Source of the DNA: Aphanomyces cochlioides
Taxonomy: Eukaryota > Oomycota > Saprolegniomycetes > Saprolegniales > Verrucalvaceae
Assembly: GCA_019828595.1 (NCBI GenBank)
Contig: JAHQRK010000002.1
Span: 1,116,001 to 1,180,000, forward strand
Direction: 5' to 3'
Length of the DNA: 64,000 nt
Shown: positions 28,201 through 40,840 of the stretch, piece by piece
Layout: every line of letters starts with the position of its first letter
Position numbering within the stretch: position 1 is the stretch's first letter
Notes under the pieces: model-generated
What the model was told of the DNA's origin: nothing
What the model saw: only the letters and a program-made list of their open reading frames with translations
The model's database searches: none
Made by a program: the position numbers and the translations under genes

Positions 28201-31200
28201 TCGCTTCTTCCAAACAAGCCCAAACACCAACAGGGCTTTCGAAAACTTGAAGAGCATAGCCTGTCGTTCGTCATTGAATAGTTTACCTTAACACGATATC
28301 ATTGAGATTACCCGAAGATATTGCGCTATCATTGAACCAGGAGCTTTGCAATCCTTCCGATGCATAAAATGTCTTTTGAACTTCCCCTGCATAGTCCAAC
28401 TCAAAGGAGGATAGCCTCTCGGTTAAATAATTGATGCAGAGTTGCTGTTAACAAAATAAGCAGAATAACAAACAACGCATATCATCTACCTCAAATGAGT
28501 TGAATCCAATGTCTTCAAATCCAAAGACATCAACAAGCGTAATTTCACACGCTTTGCCATCGATTGCCTGTCGGAAATAAAAATTTAGTCAGATCAAGTA
28601 CAGTTCGCTGACCTCGTGCGCCTTGCTGTGCTTATTAAGCATACTTACTAAAGTGGTGAATAAGCTTTCATATAATAACCTAATTAGACCATTTGCAGCT
28701 TGTGCTGCATGTATTGCAATATACCTCGCTAAGGTGTCTCTTGAAACTCGAGCTTGAGGTCCATGCACTTGTAGCTCGTAAACTTCGTCCTTTTTGGCGA
28801 CAGACAACCTGAAAAAGTATAGATTTGGTTGGGATGAAGGCTTTACTGTCTGGTGCACAAAGAGCGTTCTAAAGTGTTGATATCCACCTATTCAAATGTT
28901 ACAATGACCTTCACGACAAGGTTTCGTACAGAAAGCAGAGACGCTACTATCTTCAGTTCTTCAGCACTCGAAATTTTTACACCTAAAGATACATTTTTGA
29001 GTGTGTATTGGTTTGAAGACAAATTACCTGTCGCAACACCCAATGCGTTTAGAATATCTTTGAACACAAAGTTTCCCAAGTACAATACCGCAGATAGTAT
29101 TGAAAACATTGTCGTTCTCTCAACTTCTGTGACACCAATCAAGTCCAGGCAACGAAGAACTAAAATATACATATCATTCAGGGGAAATATATTTTTCAAT
29201 CACCTCGCTGCCAACGTTGTCGATCTTCTTCCGTCGAGAAATTTTTCACACTAATTCCCAGGTAAAGTTCACGTATCTACATGCTGAATACTTTGTTGGA
29301 GCAGATTTTGAAGGCTTGCCCAAGTACGCAAATGTGGATGGCGTAGTATTTTTCAAATGGCATTCAGTAGCTAATTTATCACTTGCTCCCACCAAGAGCG
29401 AGTAAAATATATGAAAATTGGCGTCTAAGGAAGAGACTTAAAATTCAAAGACAAAAAAGTTCTTACCGTCTGGGTTGGCGTTTGTCACTCTTGATGTTTC
29501 CAAGAAAAAAGGTGTAATAGAACCACCTAGACTTAGTGATATCGCACTCTTTCCCATCCTTTCATACCGAGAAGTTGGCCAGTAGTGGCATGCACAGAAA
29601 AAGTAGTAGACTTTCCAAATCGTGATGAATTGGGGTTATGAACCTACAAACAATGTCATATCTAATGAACACCAAAAATAAAATTACTGTTCTGGCGTTT
29701 CCGAATGCCTCCAACAATATATTACTATCCAAGAGGATAGAAGTCAACCGTGCAGCCTAGAATATGGCCATGCCGCTCAACCTTATGAATATTTATGTAC
29801 CAGCGGATTTTTCAAATAGAAAACAAGTTGTTCTTCGTCTTCAAGTCGCTGTAGCTCGTCGTAATTCTTTCGTATGGTTAATGTGCAATATATGCGACGT
29901 TACCTACCCCAAAGAAGAGCTGTTCCATGTGCAATTGAGGTAGTCTACACAAAACTGGTGCAGATAGAGTGATATAATGACTAATTCTACTGTTTCAAGC
30001 CTCCACTTGCTGCTAACATATCGGGCCATTTTTCAGGCGTAATGTCCAAATATATCGTCTCATATGTGATCCTACAATATGATGAAATCGCTGAAAATTA
30101 GTAGCTACACACTGTTTTGAGCGAAGTAAATCCATCAAGTGGGACTCGTCACTGCGCATTTTGATAGTGCTCTTCGTTGAGCTTGTATACAATTGCACCT
30201 AGCAGGAATATAAATGCCACTTACAGTTCTCAACGCTACATGTGGAGGTTTCAAAGCATGTTGCACCATTGCAAAGTATTTCAGTACATGCTTACCAAAA
30301 TCCGTTTTGCCACTGCCCGACTCGCCAATCAATATGATACATTCGTTCTGCTTATTGTCTTGAATACTTGAAAGCGTTCTACATAATAGGTTAATAAAGT
30401 TCCGTCTCTTTGATAGTCAACTGTTTTGCTAGTGCAAATGGATGGGGACTTCCTTGGGCAAGATCATGGTCGCGATACCTTCATTAATAATTCAACAATA
30501 TCAACATATTACACCAACCACATGACTGTGGTTTCGTCATAAATTGAGTTTCCTACTGCATGATGCACCAAACGAGGTGCTGGATTGATAGTAAGCATTG
30601 TATTTCCCACATTCGTGTAAATTCGATCGCGCTTCAAGTAATTTTAAGTGTTCATCTTTCATTTCAACCTACCTGAAATCGTTCATTTAACAAGTTTGCT
30701 AAATCGTCAGTTGTTGTTGACACAATAGGAGCGTTTAAAACATCATCCGAATCTTCACGAAGAATATTCCAAGCACGCTTTGCAATCAATGCCTCCTACA
30801 ATTTGTTTAAACTATTTCGCATATTCTTCAAACAATGACCTCTTGGTATAAATGGGCGTATTTTGCAATAGTTTTAGATCGCGGCGAAAGAGCAACAAAT
30901 GATGGATCAAGCGATGCAAAGTACTTCGCCACAGGTCGGTTGATCTACGGAAATTTGTCATTTAACTTTCTTCCATTGAATTACGAGTGGGATTGCATCT
31001 GACAGAGTTTTCTAAATTCATTAGAATAACCATCAGAGGACAACTTACTTCAGCTGGCGGTGGCTCAGTAGCAGAGGTTGGTTCTGGTACTTCCTCCAAC
31101 TTTGTCGTTTTCTAGAATATATGAATCAAACGTATTGCGAAGGCTATCTTCCTACTGGTGAAGGGCTCAACGGCGCTGCGACTGAAAGACGCCGAGCTTG

Positions 31201-32152
31201 GACTTGAGCTTGAGCGTCTTCGTACCTAGACTCGTTATGGAAATCTTCTCTAAAGATTCGCTACTTGTATCGCAGTTCTAGTGCATCCTTAAGCACTTGA
31301 CTTTCCTGAATACTCATGTTGGCATTCGCTGCTTTCTCATGAGTAAACACAATGCTGCGACAGAGTTCCAAGTACTAATACAATTGTGAATTGCCAGCAT
31401 TCCAAATAGTAGTGATCTACTTGTTCTTGGCTCCATTTGAGTGGGTCGGTATCCCAATTGGTCTTGGCTGCTGTCACCAACTGCTGCAATTCGCCTACAA
31501 GACTTCGCTACAATGAAATGTCCAGTTAGCCTACCTATTTCGATGAGGACGCAAAAGGTATCGCGTGGGTTCGATGTGACTGTTCCAAGCACAGTTTGGC
31601 TCAGCGCGCTGACCGAGAGAGCTGGTGTTCTTGGTGTTGGCGGGACAAACTGCGCCGTTGTCACACGTCGAAGAGCTTCAATCTAGTGAATACAAAATAA
31701 TCTCCAAAACCAGGTGGATATCGTTCATACCCACTGGATTCGTTCAGCATCCGAAGATGCAAACATGGTCAACGAGTACGCCTTTGCATTGTGGTCACCT
31801 GATGCATCTTTCTTTAGTTCAAATCCAAAGACCTACAAGGCAACAATCCCGTCTTGAGCATCGATGAATCATATGTCTCCTAGTGTACTTTGTCGTGCTT
31901 TTTTGTTGGGAGTGGCATGATCGTGTCGGACATGGCCAAGACCACCAAGCCTTTTTGCTTCTTCTTCTTGTCGTCTTTGAAATACGCCAAATGTCCATCC
32001 GTCGTCAGGACAAAGAACCGCGACTTGATCGTTGAAAATAAATGCCCTTTCTTCTTTAGCCAGCCTTCTCGAGCGACTTGACCTTCAGACTGAGTCTGTA
32101 TTTGCAACGAATGCGTTGATGACAACGACGACGACGCTTTCTTGAGCATCAT
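25233..32152 (-). CDS. Intron-rich myosin with N-terminal PH domain and repeated tail
   Basis: Reading from ATG 32152, the first exons encode a PH domain (EGWLKKKGHLFSTIKSRFFVLT ... AERIQW). A ~200-residue linker and a myosin head follow. Splicing with GT-AG introns of about 25-60 nt gives IYTNVGNTMLTINP, the P-loop GESGSGKTDFGKH (30332-30270), switch I NPNSSRFGKS (about 29640), switch II LVDVFGFED and NSFEQLCINYLTERL (about 28500). The tail has no obvious IQ motifs. It has at least two copies of a ~100-residue module: YQDMPLEDAV or FQDMSLEEAV, then MTPEEQ, then DPSLLPFHIDQP or DPPLLAFHIDDP. The stop is at 25233. More than 20 introns are needed and I did not fix every exon. Motor residues look intact, so it is probably functional. 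Confidence 0.75.
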
Positions 32153-32199
32153 CTTTTTCTTGCCTCCCTTTCGAAAACCTTGTCAAGGAATTATCTCTA

Positions 32200-32270
32200 G
32201 AACCCCTACACCCCACCCTCATTAACCCTTAACCCCAGCACCCCTGAAAACGTAAACCCCGTCGGTTTGA
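32200..32270. other. C-rich CCCTTAA-type intergenic tract
   Basis: The spacer between the PX/GOLD gene and the PH-myosin has runs such as ACCCCTACACCCCACC and TTAACCCTTAACCCC. A similar tract lies at 52925-53010. It resembles degenerate telomere-like repeat (TTTAGGG-type) but the unit is irregular. Confidence 0.35.
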
Positions 32271-32307
32271 GCTCTGCCTGCACAGAAGATTTCAATATTT
32301 TGCATCT

Positions 32308-35088
32308 TTACATTTTATCCTGTGTCGCTAATGCGTCTTGGATCTCCTGAAAGCAATATTTTAGTTGCAGGCTTTCCATGAGCGAATCCTCAACGCCGCG
32401 GTAGCTCTCCAGCATTTCTTCGACATTTTCGAGCTGACTTGGATCGTATTTATCAAAGAATTGAATCAATGGTTGCCTGTATGGATTCGGCTGAAGACTT
32501 TGCCAATCGGTTTTGACAATGACTTGGCCTTCGGGTTGACCATTAAGCAATGCAATGTCTGCAGCTGTAATTGTGCTTGGCAAAGGCGAATCTTCCAACT
32601 CTGATTTTGCTTTTGCCTTTTCTTCATCATCAACCATCGTGCGAATTTGGCTCAGGAGCAATTCGTTTTGCCGTTTTAATCTCTGATTCACCATGCGAGC
32701 TTCACAAGCTTCTGCCATCGCAACGGCGACTTGTCCTTCTGTCTCTCGCTTTAAATTACGCAATTCCGTCACCAGCACTTTTTTGTGACTCTTGTACTTG
32801 ACAATCTATGTGATAGTTGTTGTCAACGTTACATCACCTTACGGTTCGAGCACCTGTTGGTTTAATTCTGCAATTTCTAAGGCTCTTTGTTCTGTTTCGC
32901 GATCAAATGCACTCTTAGCTTCGGCCAAATCCTGCCCAACGCACCAATTAAGGTAAGAAATGAGTACGGAGTCATACCTGAGCCAACTGCTCCAGTCGCC
33001 CAGCCCCAACTGGTAATTGTTGGTGTAAGGAATACCCGAGCTGTGCACGGACACGTAAGAGTGTCAGCTCGGCTTGTCCTAGTTCTTTTTCTAAAGACAT
33101 ACGTTCGTTTTCACTGAGATGCGCATGAGCCTCTTCCTTGGGCGATGTAGGCTGCTCGGCATATGTATCAAACTCGTCAATCTACTCGGAGTCACACCAC
33201 AATATTTTCGATTGGAATACCATGGCCCATCGATGTTTCTCAAGAAGAAGTGCATCTCGTTCAGCTAAAATCGCTGGCCAGTTTTGCCGTTCGCGACAAA
33301 GTCGCTACAAGCGATGAGCTGAGATCATTTCAAAGGTGCACCTCAATCTCTTCTTGCTGGCTTTGGATTTTTGTGTCTTTTTCCAGCAACAACACAGAAT
33401 CGCTTTCCTGTTGAAAGAAGTTACTCAAGTTGAATAGCTCAAATTTACTTGACGAGCAGCGGCCAACTGAATCCTTGATAAACCTTGATCTCGCTCAACT
33501 ACAAACATATTAGCTTACTTTTGACAACGGATATACCTGCAATTTTTGCTAACGAGTCTTCTAACCGCTCCTAGAGTTTCGTCAATTTTAAGAAATTTTT
33601 CAGTGTTGATTGCTTCGCTTACCACGCGCTGGAGCAATTGCATATTGAGCCCATTGAGTTCTTCCATTAGACTGCTCTGGCTAGGGCTCGCAGTTGTTGG
33701 TTGTGAAGAGGGCAAAGCAGGCAATGATCTCGAGCCAAATAGCTTAGCAGCATAACCGGCAGTAGCTGTTGTGGTTTGGACAAGGCCATCCACAAACCAC
33801 TGAGGTGTCAGTAATTCGAGCGATGGAACCAGGCTCGTCGAAGTTCGAGGGACGAGAGCTGGGGATTTCTGCATGTGGAGACAATTTCCAGTCGTTGGAC
33901 CAGCTTTCATGGCCTACGGAATCGATGACGTCGAGATAACCCAAATGTATCTTACTTGGTCAAGAGTATCAGCAGCTAAAAAAGCAGAGTCCATCATCTT
34001 TTTGTCCACAACATGCGCCAAGTACAAGACAGTTTTGCTATATCAGTTCAGAGTCAATGTGATAGTGTAATATCATCACGGACTTTCGAAGACGAGAATA
34101 TGAATTATCCCAACGCAGAGTTACCACGCCTGGTCTTGTGCAGCTATACATGCCTACAGATCCAATTATGACACAAGCAAGAATAGGCACTGAAGACCTT
34201 CAATGGGCTTGGAAGTTGTCTGGTACTTGGTCGCAGCATGGATTATCTCCGTGTACATTGGAAATGGCGTGTGAAACTCGGCGTAGAATTCAATATCATA
34301 GTCTTCCACCTCAAACTTCCACACGAGAGTTTGGTCTGCGGCGGTGACTTGCAATTGCGCTTCATATTTCGATCCACGCATGATGCTCGCCTACACATGT
34401 CATCAGCCAAACAACTATTATTATTATTAATATGGTATTAATCTTGTGTACCTTTTCGTACTCAAAAGGCTGAAGTATAAAGTCAATGGCCGTCATTTGA
34501 GCAGGTCCGACGGAGAGCTCCTCATCGACCAAGCTTCGAAGCTCCTCGCTCGTTTGCACAGTATCATCTGTCACGTGTGAATCCCAACCTAGTCGAATTG
34601 CGATCTTTCATACGTTTGAAGTACGTTGTAAGCTCTGAACAGAGCAGAGCAAGCTTGGTATCGTTGGGTTGTGATGGAAACGATGGAAAGCTTGGCATAT
34701 TCAGCGTTCCATACTTCTTGACAAGATCACTGTGCAGCTTCTCCAGTGTTGCGTACGGCCGATCGATGCATACAACCTGGCTTTGGTCACTGAGGGAGCT
34801 CACAACGAGCTGCACATTCGTGCCAGAGATCGATGTTGCGACAGCATTCATCAGGTTGATGAGGGAGATTGTTCTTTTGGTCATGTGTCCGCAGCTTGGG
34901 ATGATGCCAACTTTGGTCTTTCTGCGTTTTATTCTTTGTTTAAAGTGTTCATAAATATTATTTTTCACAGGTATATTTTCTCGTCCACAGGACTTTATAA
35001 ACTGCTGTACATCAACGGCATTCATAGAAGTACGAAAACAATGAAGCGTAGGTGTTGTGGCTGAGAGCTCTTTACACAACAAGGACAT
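32308..35088 (-). CDS. PX-like / GOLD domain / coiled-coil protein
   Basis: The N-terminal exon (35088 to about 34620) contains a PX-like segment (VVCIDRPYATLEKLHSDLV ... MPSFPSFPSQPNDTKLALL), which in that family binds phosphoinositides. After a short intron the frame continues RWDSHVTDDTVQTSEELRS. A GOLD domain follows (RGSKYEAQLQVTAADQTLVW then KFEVEDYDIEFYAEF, closing with PGVVTLRWDNSYSRLR), a fold used in membrane-trafficking adaptors. Exons from 33910 to 32308 encode long coiled coils (LVTELRNLKRETEG, NQRLKRQNELLLSQ) and a C-terminus ending ALATQDKM. The combination suggests a peripheral endomembrane scaffold. Exon limits downstream of the GOLD domain are uncertain, and the start could lie further upstream. 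Confidence 0.6.
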
Positions 35089-35145
35089 ATACTCAATAAA
35101 TTGCTACTTGTGGTCATCTGTGCTCAAGAGTGTTCTGAATCTTAG

Positions 35146-35685
35146 GCCCTGGTCCACGAAGAAGTTCTGCATTTTGGTTCCGGAATTCTAAATCATGATT
35201 GGTCCAAAAATAACCTATCCCTCCATTTTGGTTCTGTGCACAGAACTGCTCAAAAGCAGGTTCTGGAGACGGATTTTGGTTCTGCAGTGATTACAATGGA
35301 CGACCGATTGATTGTGGTGACAATGGTCAATGTTTCAACACGGTGGCATCCGAGAGGTGAGGTCGAATCATCGCTCGGGTCATCTCGTCCTTTCATTCGA
35401 GCTTTGCTCTGCTCGCTTCTTGAGCGAAGCAAAGCGCAGAGCTCGAGGCGCCCAACACATTGCAATGGCTCTAGATTGCTGCATGTCTGTAGTCAATGTG
35501 ACTGAGTCGGCAATGCATCCAGCCACACTCAACGGGAACGCCTTGGAACCATCAGTATTTGCGACAGAAAGTGTCTCCATTGTCACTCTAGAACACAAAT
35601 TGAAAGAACCGAAATGAGGCTGGTCCAAATGTGTGGCTTGACACTGGTAATTTTAAAGAACCGGAACTTTTTCGTGGACCAGGGC
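35146..35685. mobile_element. 540-bp MITE with GCCCTGGTCCACGAA termini
   Basis: GCCCTGGTCCACGAAGAAGTTC at 35146 is matched by the inverse ending GGACCAGGGC at 35685, with one mismatch over the first ~20 bp. Flanks CTTAG and TTTAG suggest a 4-5 bp target duplication. The interior includes TTTTGGTTCYG repeats and no transposase. It lies about 60 bp upstream of the PX/GOLD gene, where it could affect the promoter. Confidence 0.7.
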
Positions 35686-36227
35686 TTTAGCGCCAAGCAC
35701 ACAGTGAAGTGCTGTTGCAGTGTATTGTGAAGATAGAAATTACTCGAACGAGTTAGTTTAATTTCTTTATTCGACCCAGCTTAAACAGTAAGCGCCAAAC
35801 AGATGTGGACGATGAACTATGAATGTAGTACTTCGTAGACAGACTTCGTTCTGCTTAGCGAGCCTTGAACATAGTACATTCAACAGTAGTCTAAGCCACA
35901 CGAGGTGTTGCCACGACAAAACACTTCATGCCATCCAAATGGCTATTCTAGTTTCTTGAGAGTGTCAAATCCTACTAAATTATTTTGTAAGAACACAGAT
36001 TAAGTACTTTATAACTGCTGTGCGCGAGGGAGCAGCCTAACAAATTGTACAACAATTCTACATATACTTCATAAATTAATACTTGAAATAAAATTATAGT
36101 CCGAATTTTATATTAATATAACGTATTTCTCAATAAAACGTCGAATACTGAAACGTTTTGACAGCTTTAAGATGGAAATTCTTATCCGGACAATGAAAGA
36201 TACGAAACTTGGGGGTGGAGAGGTGCA
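35686..36227. other. Intergenic region upstream of the kinase gene
   Basis: AT-rich sequence with no coherent frame or repeat pair. It presumably carries the kinase promoter, although I see no oomycete initiator motif. Confidence 0.4.
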
Positions 36228-37729
<1,502 letters not shown>

Positions 37730-38345
37730 ATACACCGAATTCAGTCTTTGTCTCGGCACTCGAGTTTTCATTGTACTTGCTCTATCTTCTGTTTGTTCAT
37801 TTTCCCCACTGGACTCTAAGCCACGAAGGTCCTCCAGAAAGATTTGCACACAACAGACAGCTCAAAATTTTCATTCAAGTCTCCACCATTGAAACTTATG
37901 AGGTATACTCTTGCCACATAAAGACACTGTACAGTATCTCCATGGATCTATGGAGCTTTGAGGGCGCGGTTGTAGTGACTGCCTCGCATAGCTTCAACTT
38001 AGTCCTATCATCTAACATCATCTTAGGAGCAAAATAGCATATAATTACATTAGTAAATTGTATAAAATGATGTATCATAGGCTAAACTTGCGTATTTTTT
38101 AAAAATATTTATTCTTACATAATGAATCTCAATGAATAGCTGGATTTGGGCATATGCTCAACTCCAGCGCCAGAGGTAAGAAGGTCTGCGAGGGGTCGAT
38201 ACACGCCGCCAAAGTGTTAAATCCTGCGAGATCTGCTGGACGCACGGAAGAAATGCATGACGAAATGCTTCTTTCTTGATGGAACCCTTCATTTCGTGGG
38301 TATCATCCAGTACTGTACATACTGCAGCTCTCCACTGGCAGCTCC
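37730..38345. other. Intergenic region between the kinase and the first tyrosinase
   Basis: No gene is apparent. An ATG-started frame upstream of 38413 is contiguous with the tyrosinase, but the paralogue does not share it, so I treat it as 5' flank. Confidence 0.45.
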
Positions 38346-38407
38346 AACTGCCAATCATAGACCGCATGAGCTGCCTGATACGCTAACGCTCATTTGGCAT
38401 CTTTCAC
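38346..38407 (+). promoter_or_regulatory. Tyrosinase 1 promoter: CCAAT-containing block and oomycete initiator
   Basis: AACTGCCAATCATA (38346-38359) and GCTCATTTGGCATCTTTCAC (38388-38407) are both conserved, at nearly the same spacing, upstream of the second tyrosinase. The second block matches the oomycete initiator plus flanking promoter consensus (GCTCATTYYNCAWTTT). It lies just 6-25 nt before the ATG at 38413, giving a very short leader. Confidence 0.65.
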
Positions 38408-38412
38408 TGACT

Positions 38413-40341
38413 ATGACAAGTGCCTCAGCGACGACCGACGTTGAAAAGCAACAGCTTGTGGAGAACACCCCGCTTGTGGTCCAAGAGCCAGCCGCTGGGG
38501 TCTCCAAGTGGACTCGTTATGTGGCAGTGACTGTCATCTTGGCAGTCGCCTCGGTTGTCTTGCTCGCGCACTCGCCTAAGCCAACGCCAGCTGCACAAGT
38601 CCCTGTTGTTGAAGATGCTGCACCTGTCGTTGAAGCAGAGCCTGTGAACCTCGCTGCGTCGTGTGGTTTTCGGGTACGCAAGAACTGGGATCGTTACACC
38701 CCCGCCGAGAAAGCTCGATACCTCAAAGCTGTTCAAATGGCCATGACCAACGGTCTCTACGAACGCTTTGTCCAAATCCATGGCGAAACAGCAAACAACA
38801 AGGAAGCTCACGGATCGTCCTGTGTTTTCTTGCTCTGGCATCGGAAGTACCTCATCGGCTACGAAAATATGCTCCGAAGTTTGTCGCCAGAATTTGCTTG
38901 CTTGACGATCCCTTACTACGACTACATACAACACGCGGTGAATCGTCTTTCCAGCAAATGCGTGACGATGGAAGAATGCTCGCCAATCTTGCGTGAAATG
39001 GGCGGTTCTCGTGGCACTCCGTCCAAGGCTGTCGTTGCTGGCCGAACCTACACCAACTGCGTAGCCAAGTACCCCTTGAGCAGTAGCTGTGAAGATCCAA
39101 CCAAGAGCTGCAACAAGTGCGTTCCTCGCGGTCCATGGTCGACTACCAACTTCCCCAACATTGGTTACGCGCTCATCAAGAAGGGTTTGCTCTACTCGAA
39201 TGACTACCTTGAAGCCTCCAAGAGCATCGAGATGAATCCTCACAATATGGTACACAACGCGCTCAAGGGTGTCATGATGGACGCGTACATGTCCCCAACT
39301 GAGCCTGTGTTCTTCTCCCACCACGCCACTATTGACTTGCTTCATGCTATCTACCAAAAATGCAAAGTCACTCCTCTTGGATTGAAGGGCGAGGACCTGT
39401 ACAAGCACCCAAAGAACTTTGTTGGTTGCACGCAACCTCCAAAGGATCCCAATGGCCGAGTGATTACTTACCAAACCGAAGTGCTCATGCGATCGATCTA
39501 CAAAGGCGTTCCCACTCCTGTTGATGAAGATCCCGAATTGAAAAAGTACTTTGTGGGTCTCCCACCCAACTATGCTCAATTCACCGACACGAAGAACCTC
39601 GGTGACAATAGCTATGTTTATGAAATCCCAGGTCTGTTGGGCGATTTGTGGACTCGCTGCGAAGGTTCGGACTCGAGCTTCGACTCGTTGGCCAAGATCA
39701 TGCTCAACAAGCTCAACTTGAACCGTGCGAAAGACGAAGAAACGGTCGAGGCTGTTACTCCCCCTGTGCTCAAGAACAAGGTGATTCCAATCACCAGAGA
39801 ACACAACATTGCCTACTTGGCCTGGCGCCATGAAATCGCTCTTTTGGGCCGTGAACAAAACTTGACTGCCAAGCAAATCGACGCGGACTTGGCCAAGATG
39901 ATTGTATACATTTACGACAAGTACCTGCCTGGTGAAGTGAAGGACTACTCGCCAGAGTTCAAGGAAATGTGGCGCATCACCGAACCAGCGTTGGCCAAGC
40001 AGATCCTCGATGGCATCAACGACGGTACTCATCCGATTCGTATTGATGGCTGGCGCGCCGTGACTGAAAAGTATTTTGGCGCGTCCATTTGCGGCACGTG
40101 CACCAACTGTCGCTACGTCAATCCCACCGGAAGCATCAACGCTTGTTATGCCGGCTGGACGGCTGAACAATGTGATGGTTCTGGTGATGGCTACACCTGG
40201 TGTGGCGAAGTAAAGGTTGCTATCAACGCGACTTGTGGTACATGCAAGAACTGCTACCATCCTGGCTCGGAAGCTTGCTACGATCATTGGAAGCCGGCTG
40301 ATTGTGCGTCGTTGCCAAACCACAACTGGTGCAGTAACTAA
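38413..40341 (+). CDS. Membrane-anchored tyrosinase-family copper oxidase, copy 1
   Basis: The protein is 642 residues long. A cytosolic start (MTSASATTDVEKQ) precedes one membrane span (YVAVTVILAVASVVLLA, about residues 35-54), giving a predicted type II orientation. The tyrosinase domain has the CuA site (FVQIHGE, EAHGSS, FLLWHRKYLIGYE) and the CuB site (NPHNMVHNALKG, FFSHHATIDLLHAIY). All six His ligands are visible, so phenol oxidation to quinones is expected, at the cell surface or in a secretory compartment. The C-terminus has two Cys-rich modules of the form CGTCxNC...ACYxxW...C...WC. The start is chosen by comparison with copy 2. The gene has no introns, unlike the kinase upstream. 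Confidence 0.9.
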   Translation: MTSASATTDVEKQQLVENTPLVVQEPAAGVSKWTRYVAVTVILAVASVVLLAHSPKPTPAAQVPVVEDAAPVVEAEPVNLAASCGFRVRKNWDRYTPAEKARYLKAVQMAMTNGLYERFVQIHGETANNKEAHGSSCVFLLWHRKYLIGYENMLRSLSPEFACLTIPYYDYIQHAVNRLSSKCVTMEECSPILREMGGSRGTPSKAVVAGRTYTNCVAKYPLSSSCEDPTKSCNKCVPRGPWSTTNFPNIGYALIKKGLLYSNDYLEASKSIEMNPHNMVHNALKGVMMDAYMSPTEPVFFSHHATIDLLHAIYQKCKVTPLGLKGEDLYKHPKNFVGCTQPPKDPNGRVITYQTEVLMRSIYKGVPTPVDEDPELKKYFVGLPPNYAQFTDTKNLGDNSYVYEIPGLLGDLWTRCEGSDSSFDSLAKIMLNKLNLNRAKDEETVEAVTPPVLKNKVIPITREHNIAYLAWRHEIALLGREQNLTAKQIDADLAKMIVYIYDKYLPGEVKDYSPEFKEMWRITEPALAKQILDGINDGTHPIRIDGWRAVTEKYFGASICGTCTNCRYVNPTGSINACYAGWTAEQCDGSGDGYTWCGEVKVAINATCGTCKNCYHPGSEACYDHWKPADCASLPNHNWCSN

Positions 40342-40840
40342 GTTTCAAATATATATACACTGTATAGTGTTTGTACTCGTCATTCATCACAACTGTCTCC
40401 TGGCAAAGTGCGCACCACAGACACAGCAACCTCTGTCGATTCCCCGGTTTGTTCTGGGTCACCTAACGAGCTCCCTTTCATTCAGAAACGATAATCATAC
40501 TGCTCGCTGCACTTTGCACTTGACCTCAGGATTTTATATGAAAGTCAATTTGCACTTACAAGTTCAATTTGCACTCTGTTGATAGACGACACGCTGGCGA
40601 TACAACGACGTCAAAGCGTCAGTGCCTCCCAAGTTCACAGCGAATTCATCTCGAGCCAAGAGTGGAGAGATATCATGTCGTCAGATTTCAAGCAGCAGGG
40701 GGATGTCGAGACATAGTCATAAAAATGTTTGGGTTGGCTGTCCGCCGCATCCCTATCACCTTAACTTTTCTAAGAATCTAACCTGCATAATTTTTATGCT
40801 AGTAATTTAGAGCAATTTCATTATAAAATATAAAATAGCG
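40342..40840. other. 3' flank of tyrosinase 1
   Basis: No gene or repeat is recognised in this 0.5 kb before the transposon. Confidence 0.4.

Noticed and set aside
38257..38412. N-terminal extension of tyrosinase 1 from an upstream ATG
   Set aside because: The extension contains the conserved promoter and initiator blocks and is not present in the paralogue, so the ATG at 38413 is preferred.
38425..40323. 632-codon open frame antisense to tyrosinase 1
   Set aside because: It mirrors the strongly biased codons of the sense gene. Tyrosinase 2 has only fragments of the same antisense frame, and the translation has no domain.
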